Source of the DNA: Mytilus galloprovincialis
Lineage: Eukaryota; Mollusca; Bivalvia; Mytilida; Mytilidae
Reading direction: 5' to 3'
DNA: 64,000 nt
Assembly: GCF_965363235.1 (NCBI RefSeq)
Contig: NC_134846.1
Location: 60,005,121-60,069,120, forward strand
In this document: piece after piece, positions 37,101 through 49,300 of the stretch
Layout: the number at the start of each line of letters is the position of its first letter
How positions within the stretch are numbered: position 1 is the first letter of the stretch
Program-made: the position numbers and the translations under genes
Notes under the pieces: generated by a model
Told to the model about the DNA's origin: nothing
The model's input: only the letters and a program-made list of their open reading frames with translations
Databases searched by the model: none

Positions 37101-40100
37101 CAATCAAAAAGAATACTATCAGTGCGTGAACCGGTGACAAAATATTATCGCCCCTGTAAACAGTGGGCTCTTCTGACTAGAGGTAATCGGTAAAGAACAG
37201 CGGAAAATGGTGTACATTGTTTACGAGCTTGAAATGAGCTAACACAGACGAACTGAGACGTGTCAACGTAATATGAATATGATAATGCACCAGGTAAATT
37301 ATTAATTGTTAAGTTTATCACATCATCGTATCTTCATATGATAGGTAAATAAGTGAATTTTCGATTTTAAGTGTCGTCAGGGTTCAAACCTGGAATCATG
37401 CCAACCTTTCATTATTTATTTTTTAATACTAACCTATAGTCGGAACATCTTGATTTTCTCCCAATTTGTAAAGTTAATTATGCTGCTTGACATATATTTT
37501 TTTTGGGAAAAAAAATTGATATGCAGTCAAATGTGGCAGTTTTTTAATATTTGTTGCTATGTGAAATAAAGGGAAGTAAATTAAAGTAAAAGAAGGCGCG
37601 CTTTTTCAAATAGTAAACAATTTAATTCAGATGCATAGTATTTTGTCAAATGATAAAGAATATCGTAGAAACTTGCTAGAAATTCATCTAATTTATAAAA
37701 GATATACAACATGACATACTGAAATCTGAAAAGGGGTAAAACCACCATACCTTGAACAAATTCAGTTAAAAAAAGGGGGGTTGTAAAATGCTACGAAATT
37801 TAGATTTTATTTATTTTTTGTCGACAGCCAAAAGATGATTTGACATGTAACTAACTACTTTTTCAATTTCATTGTAAAGTAAAATTGGCTTTTTTTGGGG
37901 TCTCTGTTTATTGTGGTCTGATGTTTTCAGGTTCTCTTTGGATTGCCAAATAATATTATAATCATCTAATTGAATGTTCAAATTATTTTGCAGCGATGGT
38001 GTGTATGGAAGGAAGACTGTCATAAAACCCAACAGTTCCGGATGGCCCTTTAAATAATTGCTTAACATCAATAGCGATGTAAGATTCAAGTGTTTGATTT
38101 AGCACAAGTTAAGCCAGGTTTTCCTTGTAATTGTGGCAGAAAAACCACTAGACAGTGTCATGCATTGAAAGAATATCAAACGGATATTTTATGAAATGAT
38201 TCTCGTACATATAAAATCATATGCATAGGAATGTGGAGCTAGTGTCTTTCATGCAGCAATTTTTAATTTCCAATATAAACTCTGAGAAGACAAGAGCATA
38301 GACATGTATACCAATGAGAAACATTCTTTGTGAATAAAATCATTCCAAAACTTAAATGTGTCATTAGTGTTGCATTATTTATCAGTAGAGATAATCAGAT
38401 TCCAGTAAGATTGTCCAACTGATGGTTTTTGTTTGTAATCGTTTTTGTAAATCTTAGTTGTTTTGACAATCCGGGCTGTGCATGTTGCCCGGCTGACCCT
38501 TTCAGTGTGAGACAATATTTTGTTTATGATAAACAAAATCACTGATTCAAGACTGAGCGGACCCCTTTTAGGCAGTTAGTGCGAATCCTTTAGGTTTAAA
38601 CCATTACATGCAATACGGGGGGAGGGGGAAGATTTTTTTTTACCAAGTCAAACATTTTTCCTAATTATAATACATTGAGATTTAATATATACTTTGCTAT
38701 ATGTAGTGTGTATATTAAAGTATTGCCAACAAAATTCATCAAATTTGGGATCATAATATTGTTTAAGAAAAACCCTTACCCCCTGTACATCATAAAAGTT
38801 CATAATCTTCTGTAGCACACGTGCATGGTTAATTCGGATCACATATTTTCTATTCCGATGTTATAAGAATTCGAAGGTTCATATCATTTACAATATCATT
38901 CAAAAAATTTCTGGGATTTTTTTTTTACTATCAACGTTGAACCTCGAGGTTACATTGTAGTAAAAAAAAATCCAATAAAAACGTTGAATGTAAATGATAT
39001 GCACCTTTAAATCTTATATTGTAGGACTCATGTTGTTCAAACATAATGTGTTGATCAATTATGTTATGATGATTTTGATAAACTTCACATTAGGTAATCT
39101 TTCACGTATATTGATTTCATTATATCGAGTTGTCCCAACGATATACTTGTCGGTGTGCTCGATCATACGAATTTACCGACATTCATATAGACAAAATGAC
39201 ACAACTTTGAAAAATTCTTGTGACGAAACTACATTTCGGAACACGTTAAAAATTGGATACCCAGAAAGCTACATTATTAAGGTTTGATATATATTTAAAA
39301 AAAAAAAAAAAAAAAATATGCAGTCAAATCTGGCAGTTTTTTACACACCCCTATGTTGAACAATAGGTTGTTCAATTAACAGCATGTTTGGCAATTTAAA
39401 AATCATATATTAACACATTTAGCTTTAACATATACTTTATTTATAGTGGTTGTATAAAAGTTATATAATGGTTTTGTGTTTTAAGAGATATTCATCCCTA
39501 TGCATATCGGGTTTTATGCGTAAATTGTCTCTCCTGTTCTTAGACCTTTTCTATCTCTTTCATAAGAAGAGTGACTTTTCTATTGTTCTAGTGTCACTGG
39601 AAATCCCACTGCTATAACATGGTATTAAGATATTACCCGGAATCTTTACTTTCTAGACCATCGTGTATTGTTTATGAAGTTGATATGGAATATTTATCAA
39701 CAAGGTCTTGGTACCTTTCGATGATTTTTTTTAGAAAAAGGACGAGACTATCTTTGACATACCTCTGGTTAATCAACTTTTTACTTAGACACTGGTGACA
39801 AGTTCATGTCCTCCAAAAAAGTGAAAAAATCTAACTTTCTAGAAGATGGTATCGTCGCATTTCAAATGAAAGTTTATCAAGTTTACATTACAAATACCAT
39901 AAATCCGATTGGAAGGTTGTTAAGAATGCATTACGAATATCAGACTTTTACGGAAATGTCCTTTTAATTAAATACTAGTATTTAACATAATTTGCACAAG
40001 TATTCAGTATATATATACCGTATGTTTGATGACTATTTTTACCGACGTCCTTGTCAATTTATTATCAACTATAAAACCTTTTTGGAGTGTTTGTCAAATT

Positions 40101-43100
40101 TACATCGAATACTTTTTTTTTTTTGCGTCTTTTGTCAGATTAATTTGTTGGTCTGTTTGCTTGAATTTGTATTCAGTTTACACAATTTAAGTCAATTATT
40201 GTCAAAACAAACAATTATATATGGACTGCTCAATCTATATCAGAAAAGTAACAAAAGTCTATTCAACGGTCATTAAAGTGGTAGTTTAGAAAATGACTGT
40301 ACCAAGTATAAAATATGACAGTTGTTTTTCACTCGTTTCTTTGGTTGATAACATATATTTTCCTTTTTTAATTCACATCGGAGCTTGGTATTCTTACGAA
40401 GAAAAAAACCAAATGCAGATATGAAAAATTCAAATCCAGTCCGTTAAGTTTGAAATGAAAATAAGTTTCTTTTATTCGAGGCAAATATTTTGGGTTTTTT
40501 TAAATCTCCGTTCAGGTTCCTTGTTAAAATTTAAGCACTTCAAATACTAGTATTCAAGAACTAAATCATTCTTTGATAAATATTTTTTTATTAATAATTT
40601 TCGAGTATAGAAAAACTAAAAATTGTTTTTTTTTTTTCTTTTTTCATTTTCATTTACCATTACAACCAAGAAAGATAATGATAAAATAAATAGCACTCCA
40701 TACAAAACCGAAAAAAAAAAAACGCAAAAGTTACATGATAATCTCTTATCGAAACAAATAAGAGGGGTGTCACCTGTTATGTTTTGGTCAAGTCAAGATG
40801 AGTCGCTTTTCGAAAGATTTGAACACTGACTACAGCCTGAAATAACGATTCAGGACATGTGAAGACCATAATATGGTACCAATGAAAAATCAACGTTAAA
40901 AAGGGAAACAAAAAAGGAGAAATAAAAATTATTTGACTTGCTACAGGCATTTTCTAATGTAGAAATATCTGTATCACTGAACAAGAGGCTGACATAGTTG
41001 CAGCAAACTTGCTTTTCTTCACGAAAATGAAAGTTGCAAATCTGGACCCTCGAAAAGGGTCAAGGAAAGAAAATATATATAGCATTCGGAAAAAATGGTT
41101 ACAGAAGAACAAACAAACCAACCACAAAATTCTTTATAATATTTACCAAAGATAAGAAAAAAATCCAAACTGGCATTGATCATTACTACAATGTCTTTAG
41201 AAAATCTATAACACTGATCTATAATTTTCTCAAAATATCTAATAATAAGCAGTAGTTTTCAAACTATATGTATTGTCCTACAGATCTAGAGCTGATCACC
41301 AACAAAACTTAGGAAAAACAAAATTTTCAAATAAATTATGTCACTCTAATTATGATCAATTATGATTGTGTGATTGATGAATACCACATGCTTTGTTATG
41401 TTAAAAATAATAAATTTACTGTTAACAAAACTTTACATTTTTGAAAGGTTAAGGCTTTTCTACCTTAGGAATAGATTATCTTAGCTGTTTTTGGCAAAAC
41501 TTTTAGAACTTTTTGGTCCTCAATGCTCTTCAACTTTGCACTTCATTTTGGCCTTTTAAACATATTTTATTCGAGCGTCACTGATGAGTCTTTTGTAGAC
41601 GAAACGCACGTCTGGCGTATATATACAATTTTAATCCTGGTATCTATGATGAGTTTATTTAGCGTAGTCAAATAATATATATATATATATATATATGATA
41701 AGTAGTTCCAAAAACTTTTCTTTCATTTGTCATAAACTAATAACTGCGACTTATCTATCAATGTCAACAAATTTGTCTACACTATGTAATGTAATATATG
41801 TAAATGTGTCCTTTGAAAAAATATGAAAATGATGTTTGCATTTGCAAATCTGTAACCCAAACAGAAGCAGGTAAAAATTAACATTAACATTCCCAAAAAT
41901 AGAATACCACGTTACAACTATTATATCAACACACACATGATTTAATAAAGAAGGTATACACTTCTTACTAAAATCAACTTAACAGATATAATAATCATTG
42001 ATAAAAGAGGGACGAAAGATACCAAATGGAGAGTCAAACGCATAAATCTAAAACAAACTGACAACGCCATGGCTAAAAATGAAAAAGACAAACAAACAAC
42101 AGCACACACGACACAACATAGAAAACTAAAGAATAAACAACACGAACCCCACCAAAAAACTAGGGGTGATCTCAGGTGCTCCGGAAGGGTAAGCAGATCC
42201 TGCTCCACATGCGGCACCCGTCGTGTTGCTTATGTGATAACAAATCCGGTAAATAGTCTAATTCGGTAGGTCACATTCATGAAAGGGAAGGGGATTGTTG
42301 TTACGACGTAAGGAACATATCCGATATCAACCAACTCGTGATGGCGTCCGTAAAATTTACGAAGGGATGATTTCAACTTCACCATTTGGAACTCTTGGTT
42401 TAATAGCTTCCTTGTGAGCAGTAACCCTCTATCAAGAAAATCATGATAGGAAATGCAAGCACGGGAATATCGTATCAATTGGGAGATATATACCCCGTAT
42501 GCAGGTGCTGCTGGAATGTTGCTACTTAGAAATGGAAAGTTCACAATTGGAAAGCTGAAATCATCTCTTTTGTCGTAAAGTTTTGTTTTCAACCGACCCT
42601 CATTGTCAATTTCTAGATGTAAGTCAAGATATGAGGCCGACTTAACTGTATCTGTAGTATCCTTTATCTCTAGCTCGATTGGATAGATGCGTTCCATATA
42701 GTCACCAAATTTTGAATTATTTAGGGAAAGAACATCATCTATATAGCGAAAAGTAGAGTTAAAGGATATTGCTAACTTCTTATCTTTCTTCATAAAAAGT
42801 TCCTGCATGAAGTCATCCTCATAATAATAAAGAAACAAGTCGTCAAGTAGAGGGGCACAGTTTGTTTCCATTGGAATGCCGACAGTCTGTTGAAAAACAC
42901 GTCCTCCAAACGTAACAAATATTGTGTAAATCAAGAAATCAAGCATCTTGATAATATCATTTTTAGAGAATTTTTTGTAAGAATCAGAGTGATTCTTTAC
43001 AAAGTAGGTTTTATCCCTCCCTAAGACAAGATACTTCTATCTACGTTGGCCATTCTTTTTTACGAAGCAAAGCAATACCAACTCTTTCAATTTGTCTTTT

Positions 43101-46100
43101 AGTTTGGAATGTGGAATACTAGTGTACAGAGTAGAAAAGTCAAATGTTTTAATACTGTTACAAGATGAAAGAGAGTTAGATTGTATGTACTCTAAAAGAT
43201 CTTTGGAATTTTTAAGTTTCCACATCTGATTCACGCCCCCTCTAGAATAGGCAGTTTCACAATAACTTTGAAGCCCGTCTTTGATTGCTGATAAAATAGA
43301 TGTTAATAATTTAGAAAGAGGTTTCGTGGGACACTTGGAAGACCCAGCAATATACCGTTGTTTGTGAGGACACTTATGTAGTTTAGGTATCCAATACAGT
43401 GATGGCAGATCCAGTTCTTCATCTTTAGATTATCTTCGCATATACTTATCAATTACACTATTTATGTACAATGGGAAACAACTCAAAATAAAAATAAATT
43501 ATATAATAAATACTACTTTTCGCCACTGGAAGGTCTACTTCTCAACAACGAGAAAAACTAAAATCATGCAAATTAAACTCGATCTTCTTTCAGTCACATT
43601 AAACAACATATCTCATTTTGACAAGATTTCGTCAAAGTATTTTCATGTTAATAGACGGACACTGTTCGCATTCTATCGTTATGGTAATGTTATATACAAA
43701 GCCATACCTGCCAACCTCTGAAACCTCCAAAGAGGGAGATTTAATGTTTGTTTATTTCCCTTTTCAAAATTTTTTGACATTTGCATCCCATCAGAATATT
43801 TTATTAATATGATGTTCAACAACAATTTTAAAGATGGTGCATTATATATATATGCACATTAATAATTCCTGAAATTATGTTGAATACATTTCTTATCAAT
43901 TTCTATTTAATCATTGAATAAAAGTATAATTCTTTTAATTGATTTTTGAAATGTATAATTTTTTGGTCCTAAGGCATACAAAATCATTTAATTGCCATAC
44001 TTTTATGATTTTTGTTCAATTTGTATTTAATTTACATTGTTTTATCAATACAAGTTATTTTAAGAAGGGTCTTTAAAACAGGATTAAACAGGGAAAGTAA
44101 CCCGAAATTTCTTTGAAGTGTTCACAATAACACAAAGCTTGAAGCAAAAGTTGTTAATGATCGTTAATTAGAACTATACTCGATACCTAGGCTGTCAAGT
44201 TAAGCTTATTAATTTCTAATGGTCTGTGATTAACAGGTAACAACAACCCTCATTAGTGACACAAAAACGTAATTAATATTGACTTGTCATTTAAGGTTAA
44301 AATATCCAAAAGCGGGAGATTCAAAGCACAAAAATGTCGGCATTCTCCTCAAAAACTTACCAAACCTTATACAATCTTATTCAGAATGGCATATTTTGGC
44401 TTGATTATCTAATTCACTTATTGGGTCTTTGCATTATTCTAAATCAGTTAATGGTATGATATATGCTATGTTTTTTTTCATATATTTAAGGGTATGATAT
44501 TTAACGCCTAACGCTAGACATTGAGCTTGATTTTCATATGATGAAGACATAATCTTTCTTTCAGTTAAAAGTCATAATAAACGAGTGACCGGTGAAAAAA
44601 AATGTAATTCCAATTCTTGAACCAATACATAGAAACATCATAAACTTAGTCTTCTGTGCACGATTTTATCCTTTTTTCGCATAAATTTCGTATAATCGTC
44701 AATTTTTTTTTCAATCGGTCAGTGTTGTGAAAATATGGCAGGTAATTAAAGGTAGTGTTTTGTCGCTGAAGTTTAACGATTGTCACCTGTTTGTCAACAA
44801 ACAACAAAAAAGGCATGGATATTGAACACGTGTTGAACATGTACAAGCAGATAAAAGTTAATTTTAAGAACATCCAAGCGTATTGCGATCACCTGATTTT
44901 TACGAGATGGGTCACCTTGAGGTCACTTTGCATACGGAAAATATGTCGGGGAATTGCTTCCTGGAAAGGAAGCAATTAAAATAAAGTAAATGTCTTCTAA
45001 ATATGAACAAATTAAAGAATTTTCTTCAGAAAAAAGTATATGTACATAAGTTGTATAATGATTCTATCCATTGAGTTATAAAAACATATCGATTTATTTT
45101 TTTTTAATTTGAGGTTTCTTATGACTTTAATTGAGGTCTGCAGCAGGCATGTCAGTAACTGCTAGTAGTTCTTTGTTATCTTGTCTATCATTGTCGTTTT
45201 TAAATTGAGTTTTACTGTGCGTACTGATTTTTGTTTATTTATTCTAAATTGGCTAGGGGTAAAGGAGGATTAAAAAAAATGAAAAAAAATGAAAAAAAAT
45301 GCACAATATAATCAATAAGAACTTATCAAAATGTAGTCTTCTATCATAAAAATTTGATTTGTCATTGCATTAAATTACCTTCATCAAAAAAATCTTCATC
45401 AAAGGTTGGAAACTGTCCAGATATCACAATGCTGATCAATTTTACAATACCACTTAGTAGTAAAATGTATATCACCAGTTGAAGATTTAACAAACTACAG
45501 TTCTTACTTTTGATTCGCTTATCTAATATAATGTTCTCTTTCTTATCATTCTTTAATGACAATATACTTCCAAATCTCTGTTGAAAAAAAACTCCGGCAA
45601 TATCATGAGATGATGCTTCCATTCGTTTCTGAATTGAAGTGACTACCTCTTCAGCTGAAGACTGCTGCAGTAATCGCTCTGGTATTCTCTGATTCAGTTT
45701 TAAATCTTCTAAATCAACAAGAGCCTTTATAGAACTTTCGGTACTTCTAATTTCGGGCACTCTGAGAAGTGTTATAAGACTATCGATACTTTGTGTCTTT
45801 TCCAGATCATGTAAGAAAACAGTATAATTATGAGCAAAATTTTTATTTCGTGTTCTTTGAACATTAGCAATGGTTTGATCACTAATCATACCATTGTATG
45901 TTTTCATATTCTTTAATAGAGACATTAAAGCCCCTAAATCCTGAAGAAGTCCTTGTCTAACAGATTTAAAATCCTGCACAAAAACTTTTGCCATTTCTTC
46001 AAATGAAAGTGGAAAGTCAACTGTATCAATTTCCTTCCAGTTAATTCTATCCCAATGATTCTTGAAGCGGTTTAGTTTATGAAGCTCATTTTTCCAAGTC

Positions 46101-46303
46101 AAACACACTAAACACCATCTTCTAAACACATGTCCAAACTTACGACTGCAGTCAATATTACAGTTTCCTAACGAACATTTCACATAAATGTCTCTATGTG
46201 TTGCCTTCAAAAAGTCAGTTACAAAATCTTGCAATCCTTCAACTGTTATTTTTAATCCAAAAGCTACAGACATAAAATTATCAAATTGTTGAATATCTGA
46301 CAT
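29041..46303 (-). CDS. Predicted HEPN - membrane helix - NACHT - ankyrin protein (two exons)
   Basis: Gene model: exon 1 46303-45379 (925 nt, ATG at 46303) and exon 2 34169-29041 (5129 nt, stop at 29041). Exon 1 ends G|GTAATT after one base of a codon. Exon 2 follows TTGTTTTTTCCAG and begins with the remaining two bases. The joined frame is exactly 2018 codons, giving 2017 aa. Domains: Cys cluster ~43-67; HEPN-like helical region with R152-x5-H158; hydrophobic helix ~273-295; NACHT-type P-loop ~350-560 with Walker A GFGKSS near 365-370 and Walker B IIIIDAIDE near 470-478; then a winged-helix-like region and scattered ankyrin repeats, and a C-terminal region I do not recognise. By analogy with STAND NTPases it may be a membrane-tethered sensor with an RNase-like effector. 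The alternative is two separate genes. Confidence 0.6.
34395..35010. repeat. ~310-bp tandem duplication, diverged (intronic)
   Basis: Shared blocks: TTCGATATTTTG at about 34467 and 34768, ACACATTAAAAA at about 34538 and 34827, and CACCATTTAAAAAAA at about 34552 and 34841. It lies within the predicted long intron of the HEPN-NACHT gene. Confidence 0.6.
35395..35720. repeat. Dispersed Mytilus-type repeat (ACGCCA...GCGC family)
   Basis: Same family as 52010-52400 and, inverted, 41455-41660. Blocks shared with the 52-kb copy include GCCAAATACAGCTAAGGTAATC-like text and GACTACTGGGTTGGTG versus GAATACTGGGTTGGTT. It is intronic here. Confidence 0.6.
36090..36780 (-). mobile_element. Penelope-like RT fragment with inverted tail
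   Basis: 36250-36780 matches the RT coding region of the 42-kb copy on the minus strand but is full of indels. Its tail piece 36120-36240 (with TTTGTCTTTTTCATTTTTAG) is in the opposite orientation, so an inversion has occurred at about 36245. Confidence 0.6.
37811..38089 (-). CDS. Short ORF with a weak paired-amphipathic-helix-like motif
   Basis: 92 codons. The segment NYLKGHPELLGFMTVFLPYT loosely resembles the PAH/Sin3-like pattern 'L..HPxLL..F..FLP'. The rest is low in recognisable features. It lies within the predicted intron of the HEPN-NACHT gene on the same strand, with a stop at its end. It may be an exon remnant of an unrelated gene or a chance ORF. Confidence 0.2.
   Translation of the reverse strand: MNLTSLLMLSNYLKGHPELLGFMTVFLPYTPSLQNNLNIQLDDYNIIWQSKENLKTSDHNKQRPQKKPILLYNEIEKVVSYMSNHLLAVDKK
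38873..39009. repeat. 137-bp palindromic MITE-like element
   Basis: The outer arms AAGGTTCATATCATTTAC (38873 region) and GTAAATGATATGCACCTT (39009 end) are inverted with one mismatch. The inner arms (GGATTTTTTTTTTACTA against TAGTAAAAAAAAATCC) continue the stem to a centre at ACCTCGAGGT (38941-38950). The whole unit folds into one hairpin. Confidence 0.65.
41455..41700. repeat. Dispersed repeat (inverted) plus TA microsatellite
   Basis: 41455-41660 is an inverted copy of the family at 35395-35720 and 52010-52400 (CGAAACGCACGTCTGGCGTA). A (TA)n run of about 24 bp follows at about 41673-41696. Confidence 0.65.
41995..43440 (-). mobile_element. Best-preserved Penelope-like RT element copy, still broken
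   Basis: Reading leftward: LYWIPKLHK-like text near 43400, then WKLKNSKDLLEY, motif A (KTFDFSTLYTSIPH, in frame 43234-43037), a frame break, then motif B-like GIPMETNCAPLL, motif C RYIDDVLS, DTTDTVKSASYLDLHLEID and NIPAAPAYGVYISQLIRYSR in frame 42946-42230. The FDxxxLYTxIPH motif is that of Penelope-like and related RTs. Motif B differs from what appears to be the ancestral MGTN. The 3' tail is 41995-42310. No GIY-YIG endonuclease is visible. It sits inside the predicted 11-kb intron. Confidence 0.7.
43441..45360. other. Intronic sequence, nothing recognised
   Basis: AT-rich. The short plus-strand ORF at 44791-44979 has no recognisable domain. A GAAAAAAAAT triplication occurs at about 45270-45300. 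Confidence 0.4.
45379..46303 (-). CDS. HEPN-like domain with C-terminal membrane helix (exon 1)
   Basis: ATG at 46303; 308 codons plus one base to the proposed donor at 45378, or 313 codons to a stop at 45362 if unspliced. Features: a conserved Cys/Trp cluster C43-x4-C48-x3-C52-x11-C64-x2-C67 followed by W70; the segment INWKEIDTVDFPLSFEEMAK; an R152-N-x3-A-H158 motif, which fits the R-x4-6-H signature of HEPN domains (many are RNases), and the overall pattern resembles the DZIP3-type HEPN of bivalve proteins; and a hydrophobic helix LQLVIYILLLSGIVKLISIV at ~274-293. The paralogue at 62.5 kb keeps all of these and the same donor position, so the exon ends where proposed. Confidence 0.75.
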
Positions 46304-49300
46304 ATTGTTCTTTGTTTAGTCAACGTATGATAATTACAGTTTATGATATCCTGATATCGCCTAAAATTAAAAGTATTGACATTTTAACTTTCGTTGTAAA
46401 TGACTTCCAAAGAGAAGTCAGAGCATAGATACATAGTTTATAACAACTGTATATACATATCGGTTAATTGATGACATTCCAGTTGTGCTATGTAATTACG
46501 AAAGGGGCACATAACTGTGCATGCACATTTATAAAATGTATTGACTATTAAATGTTCTAAATATTATACGATTAAAAAGTTCTTTTTATTACTTTTTCTT
46601 ATTGAAATTATGTATACAAACTTACATTCAGCCATCTATTGGGAAGTAAGATAACATTGAGTAAGACGGCATGGTTCCTTAATCAGTCGACAGATTATAA
46701 GCTGGCGTAGAGCCAATTTGTGTTACACAACATTATCTGATTTTTAAGTGTAGCTGCGTCATCAGTAACTATACGTGTATATTACAAGTTAGTAGGGTTT
46801 AATTCAATCGTACAGAGTTTCTCTATTAAAAGCGTCACCAATTAAACTTTTTGACCCGAGTTGGGTTCTACCTACCTCATGGGCGGGTCAAGTCAAGTAT
46901 AAGGGCAAGATGGTAAAACAAGTGAAGTAAGTTAAAACTGAAAAAAAAAACAATCTTTAAATTTAAGCTAGCCATTAGCATTTTACACTGGATAACAAAT
47001 GGCAAATAATAAATTGATAAGACTGAAATATCAAAAAAAGACAGCTAAGTTCTTGATTCCATACAAAATAAATTGTTTTAATCGATTAAGAACGATTTGA
47101 TAAAGCAATGGCAATTTTGTCGCCGACTGCAAAATTGAAAATAGGATATTTTTCCGGCTCGGATTAAAATACCTTGATAAAAGCCGGCGAAATAGCATAT
47201 ACTTATGAGCAATGACTAATTTGCTTCTGTTTTCGTGGATTTGTTATTTTGACGAGGATATTTTATTATTTTTTGGCTTTAACATTAAAAAATACGAAGG
47301 CAGGGAAAAATAGAAAAGTTACCTTTTTGCCATCTCTGTTTAAAAAAACGTAATTAAATCCGGCAAAAATGCTTATTCTATAACAATTTCCATTTAACCG
47401 GCACTGGCAATATCGCGAATTTGGTTTTATTTTACGCTTTCTTTGTAAAAAGATCATTTTGATATTAACGTTTGAAAAGTACTTTCAAAATGTACATTAT
47501 TAAAACAAACAAATCATATCATTACTCTTACAGTTGAATAAGATAAAACTGACAATATTTGAGATCGTATAATCGTTTAAAACATTTTTATTTTTTTTTC
47601 TAATTCTTTTTAATTATATTCGATTTAAATAAATGTTTTTGTCGTCTTAATATTTCGTCCATATAATGATCTATTTTGAAGGGTTTGAAAAGTTTACTAG
47701 ACTCGTAAATTGATGTTCGATTACGGTCTAGTGCGCTTGCGCAGTTTATACGTAAAAATATTTAACCGAGTATCCCGAGTTATTCGAATCGAACTCGATC
47801 CAGGTCTATTAAGATATTACTGAAATGATTTTGAAACACGGTTTTCAACAGAAGCGTGTTGATGACATAATATATTAAATTCAGAATGGAAATTGGGAAA
47901 ATGTCAGAGACACAACAACTCGACCTTAAAGCAGATAACAGTCGAAGGCCACAAGCATGAAAATCCCCGAATATGTATTCTTTAGACAGTTGTTATCCAT
48001 TCGTTTGGTGTGTTTAAGTTTTTGGTTTTTGCCATTTGATTAGGACTTTTCGTTTTGAATTTTCCTTGGAGTTTAGTATTTCTGTAATTTTACTTTTTAG
48101 ACATGTACTTTAAACTTCAGTCGGAATTCAACATATGAAATCAAAATGTTCTACTTAAAATTGAAATTTAAGCTGGAAATTGGAAATATGATTATTAAAT
48201 CTTGAGACTTTCTTAAAACTGAAAAATTGAAATGTATAAAATTCGACATTGTGTTCTCCATTAAAAAGATTTTTTTGCATATAATCAACACTTTGCACTT
48301 CAACATATTCTTATTAAAAATGTATCGTTTAAATTGTAGATAATGGGACCGTGGTGTTATATTTCATTCAGATAGGACACAAATTATTTCATGATTGATA
48401 ACTCCGTAGTTCTCCTTAACAAATCAAACAAATTGTGAGAAAAAGGTGAAACCCTGTGTAAAGCCTCAGATTGCCGGCTATTGCTGCTGTCAGTGTTAAT
48501 ATTACCGATTATGAAGAAGTGTTTTTATAAGTTTTGTAAAAGTCAATAAAGGTATGACAAAGCTATCAAAGTTTTATGATTTTTAAACACAAACTGAGGT
48601 TAACTGTAAATAAGAAATTCACAAAAATATACACTTCGTGTAAATAATATTTTGATATGAGGTATATAAATACAAGTACATTTTATATACACATTCACAA
48701 TCAGGATTCAGAAACAAGCAACAAGTGCTCATATTAATCTGCCTCTATGAAAATATACAATTAGACAAATTATAGAAGAGGATCCAAATTTTACTCTATA
48801 TCATATTTTGTAAAAGCTTCTGGAGATTCCATGAAAGTGCGAAAGCGATTATCGAACTGGATTTTCTGGAAATAGAATAACATACAAAAATGAAGATAGA
48901 AACATATGTGCCAAAAAATATAGGAAAAATAATAATAATAATAATTTTCTAAAAAAGAAGAATGTAGAATGATGGGCTACCGAATAAAGAAAACAAAAGA
49001 GAACACTAGCCTAAGAATTTCAAGAATATAGAAATAAGGACCACCGACACCATCATCTACACCCTTCTATTTGTACTATATTTTCGGTAAAGAAATAACT
49101 AAAACGGGTACAAATCGTCATTCAAGTGCAATAACTCCGATAGGATATCAATTTAGGATTTTGGACTAATTTTGCTGCATGGTAATTTTTACAATATGTA
49201 GTTTTTTTTATCTATAATTTTAAAAGTTACTGTGCAATTTGCCAAAGAACAAGTAATTAATATGGAAGCTAGGTAGATATACATTACCCTTATTATTATT

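Noticed and set aside
37130-37400. tRNA-like B-box (GGTTCAAACCTGG) at 37.39 kb
   Set aside because: No A-box or cloverleaf partner at the right distance on either strand.
42069-42269. Plus-strand ORFs KNEKDKQTTAHTTQHRK... at 42.1 and 58.7 kb
   Set aside because: They recur only as the antisense of the non-coding tail of the RT element and have opposite-strand stop differences; repeat-driven, not a gene family.
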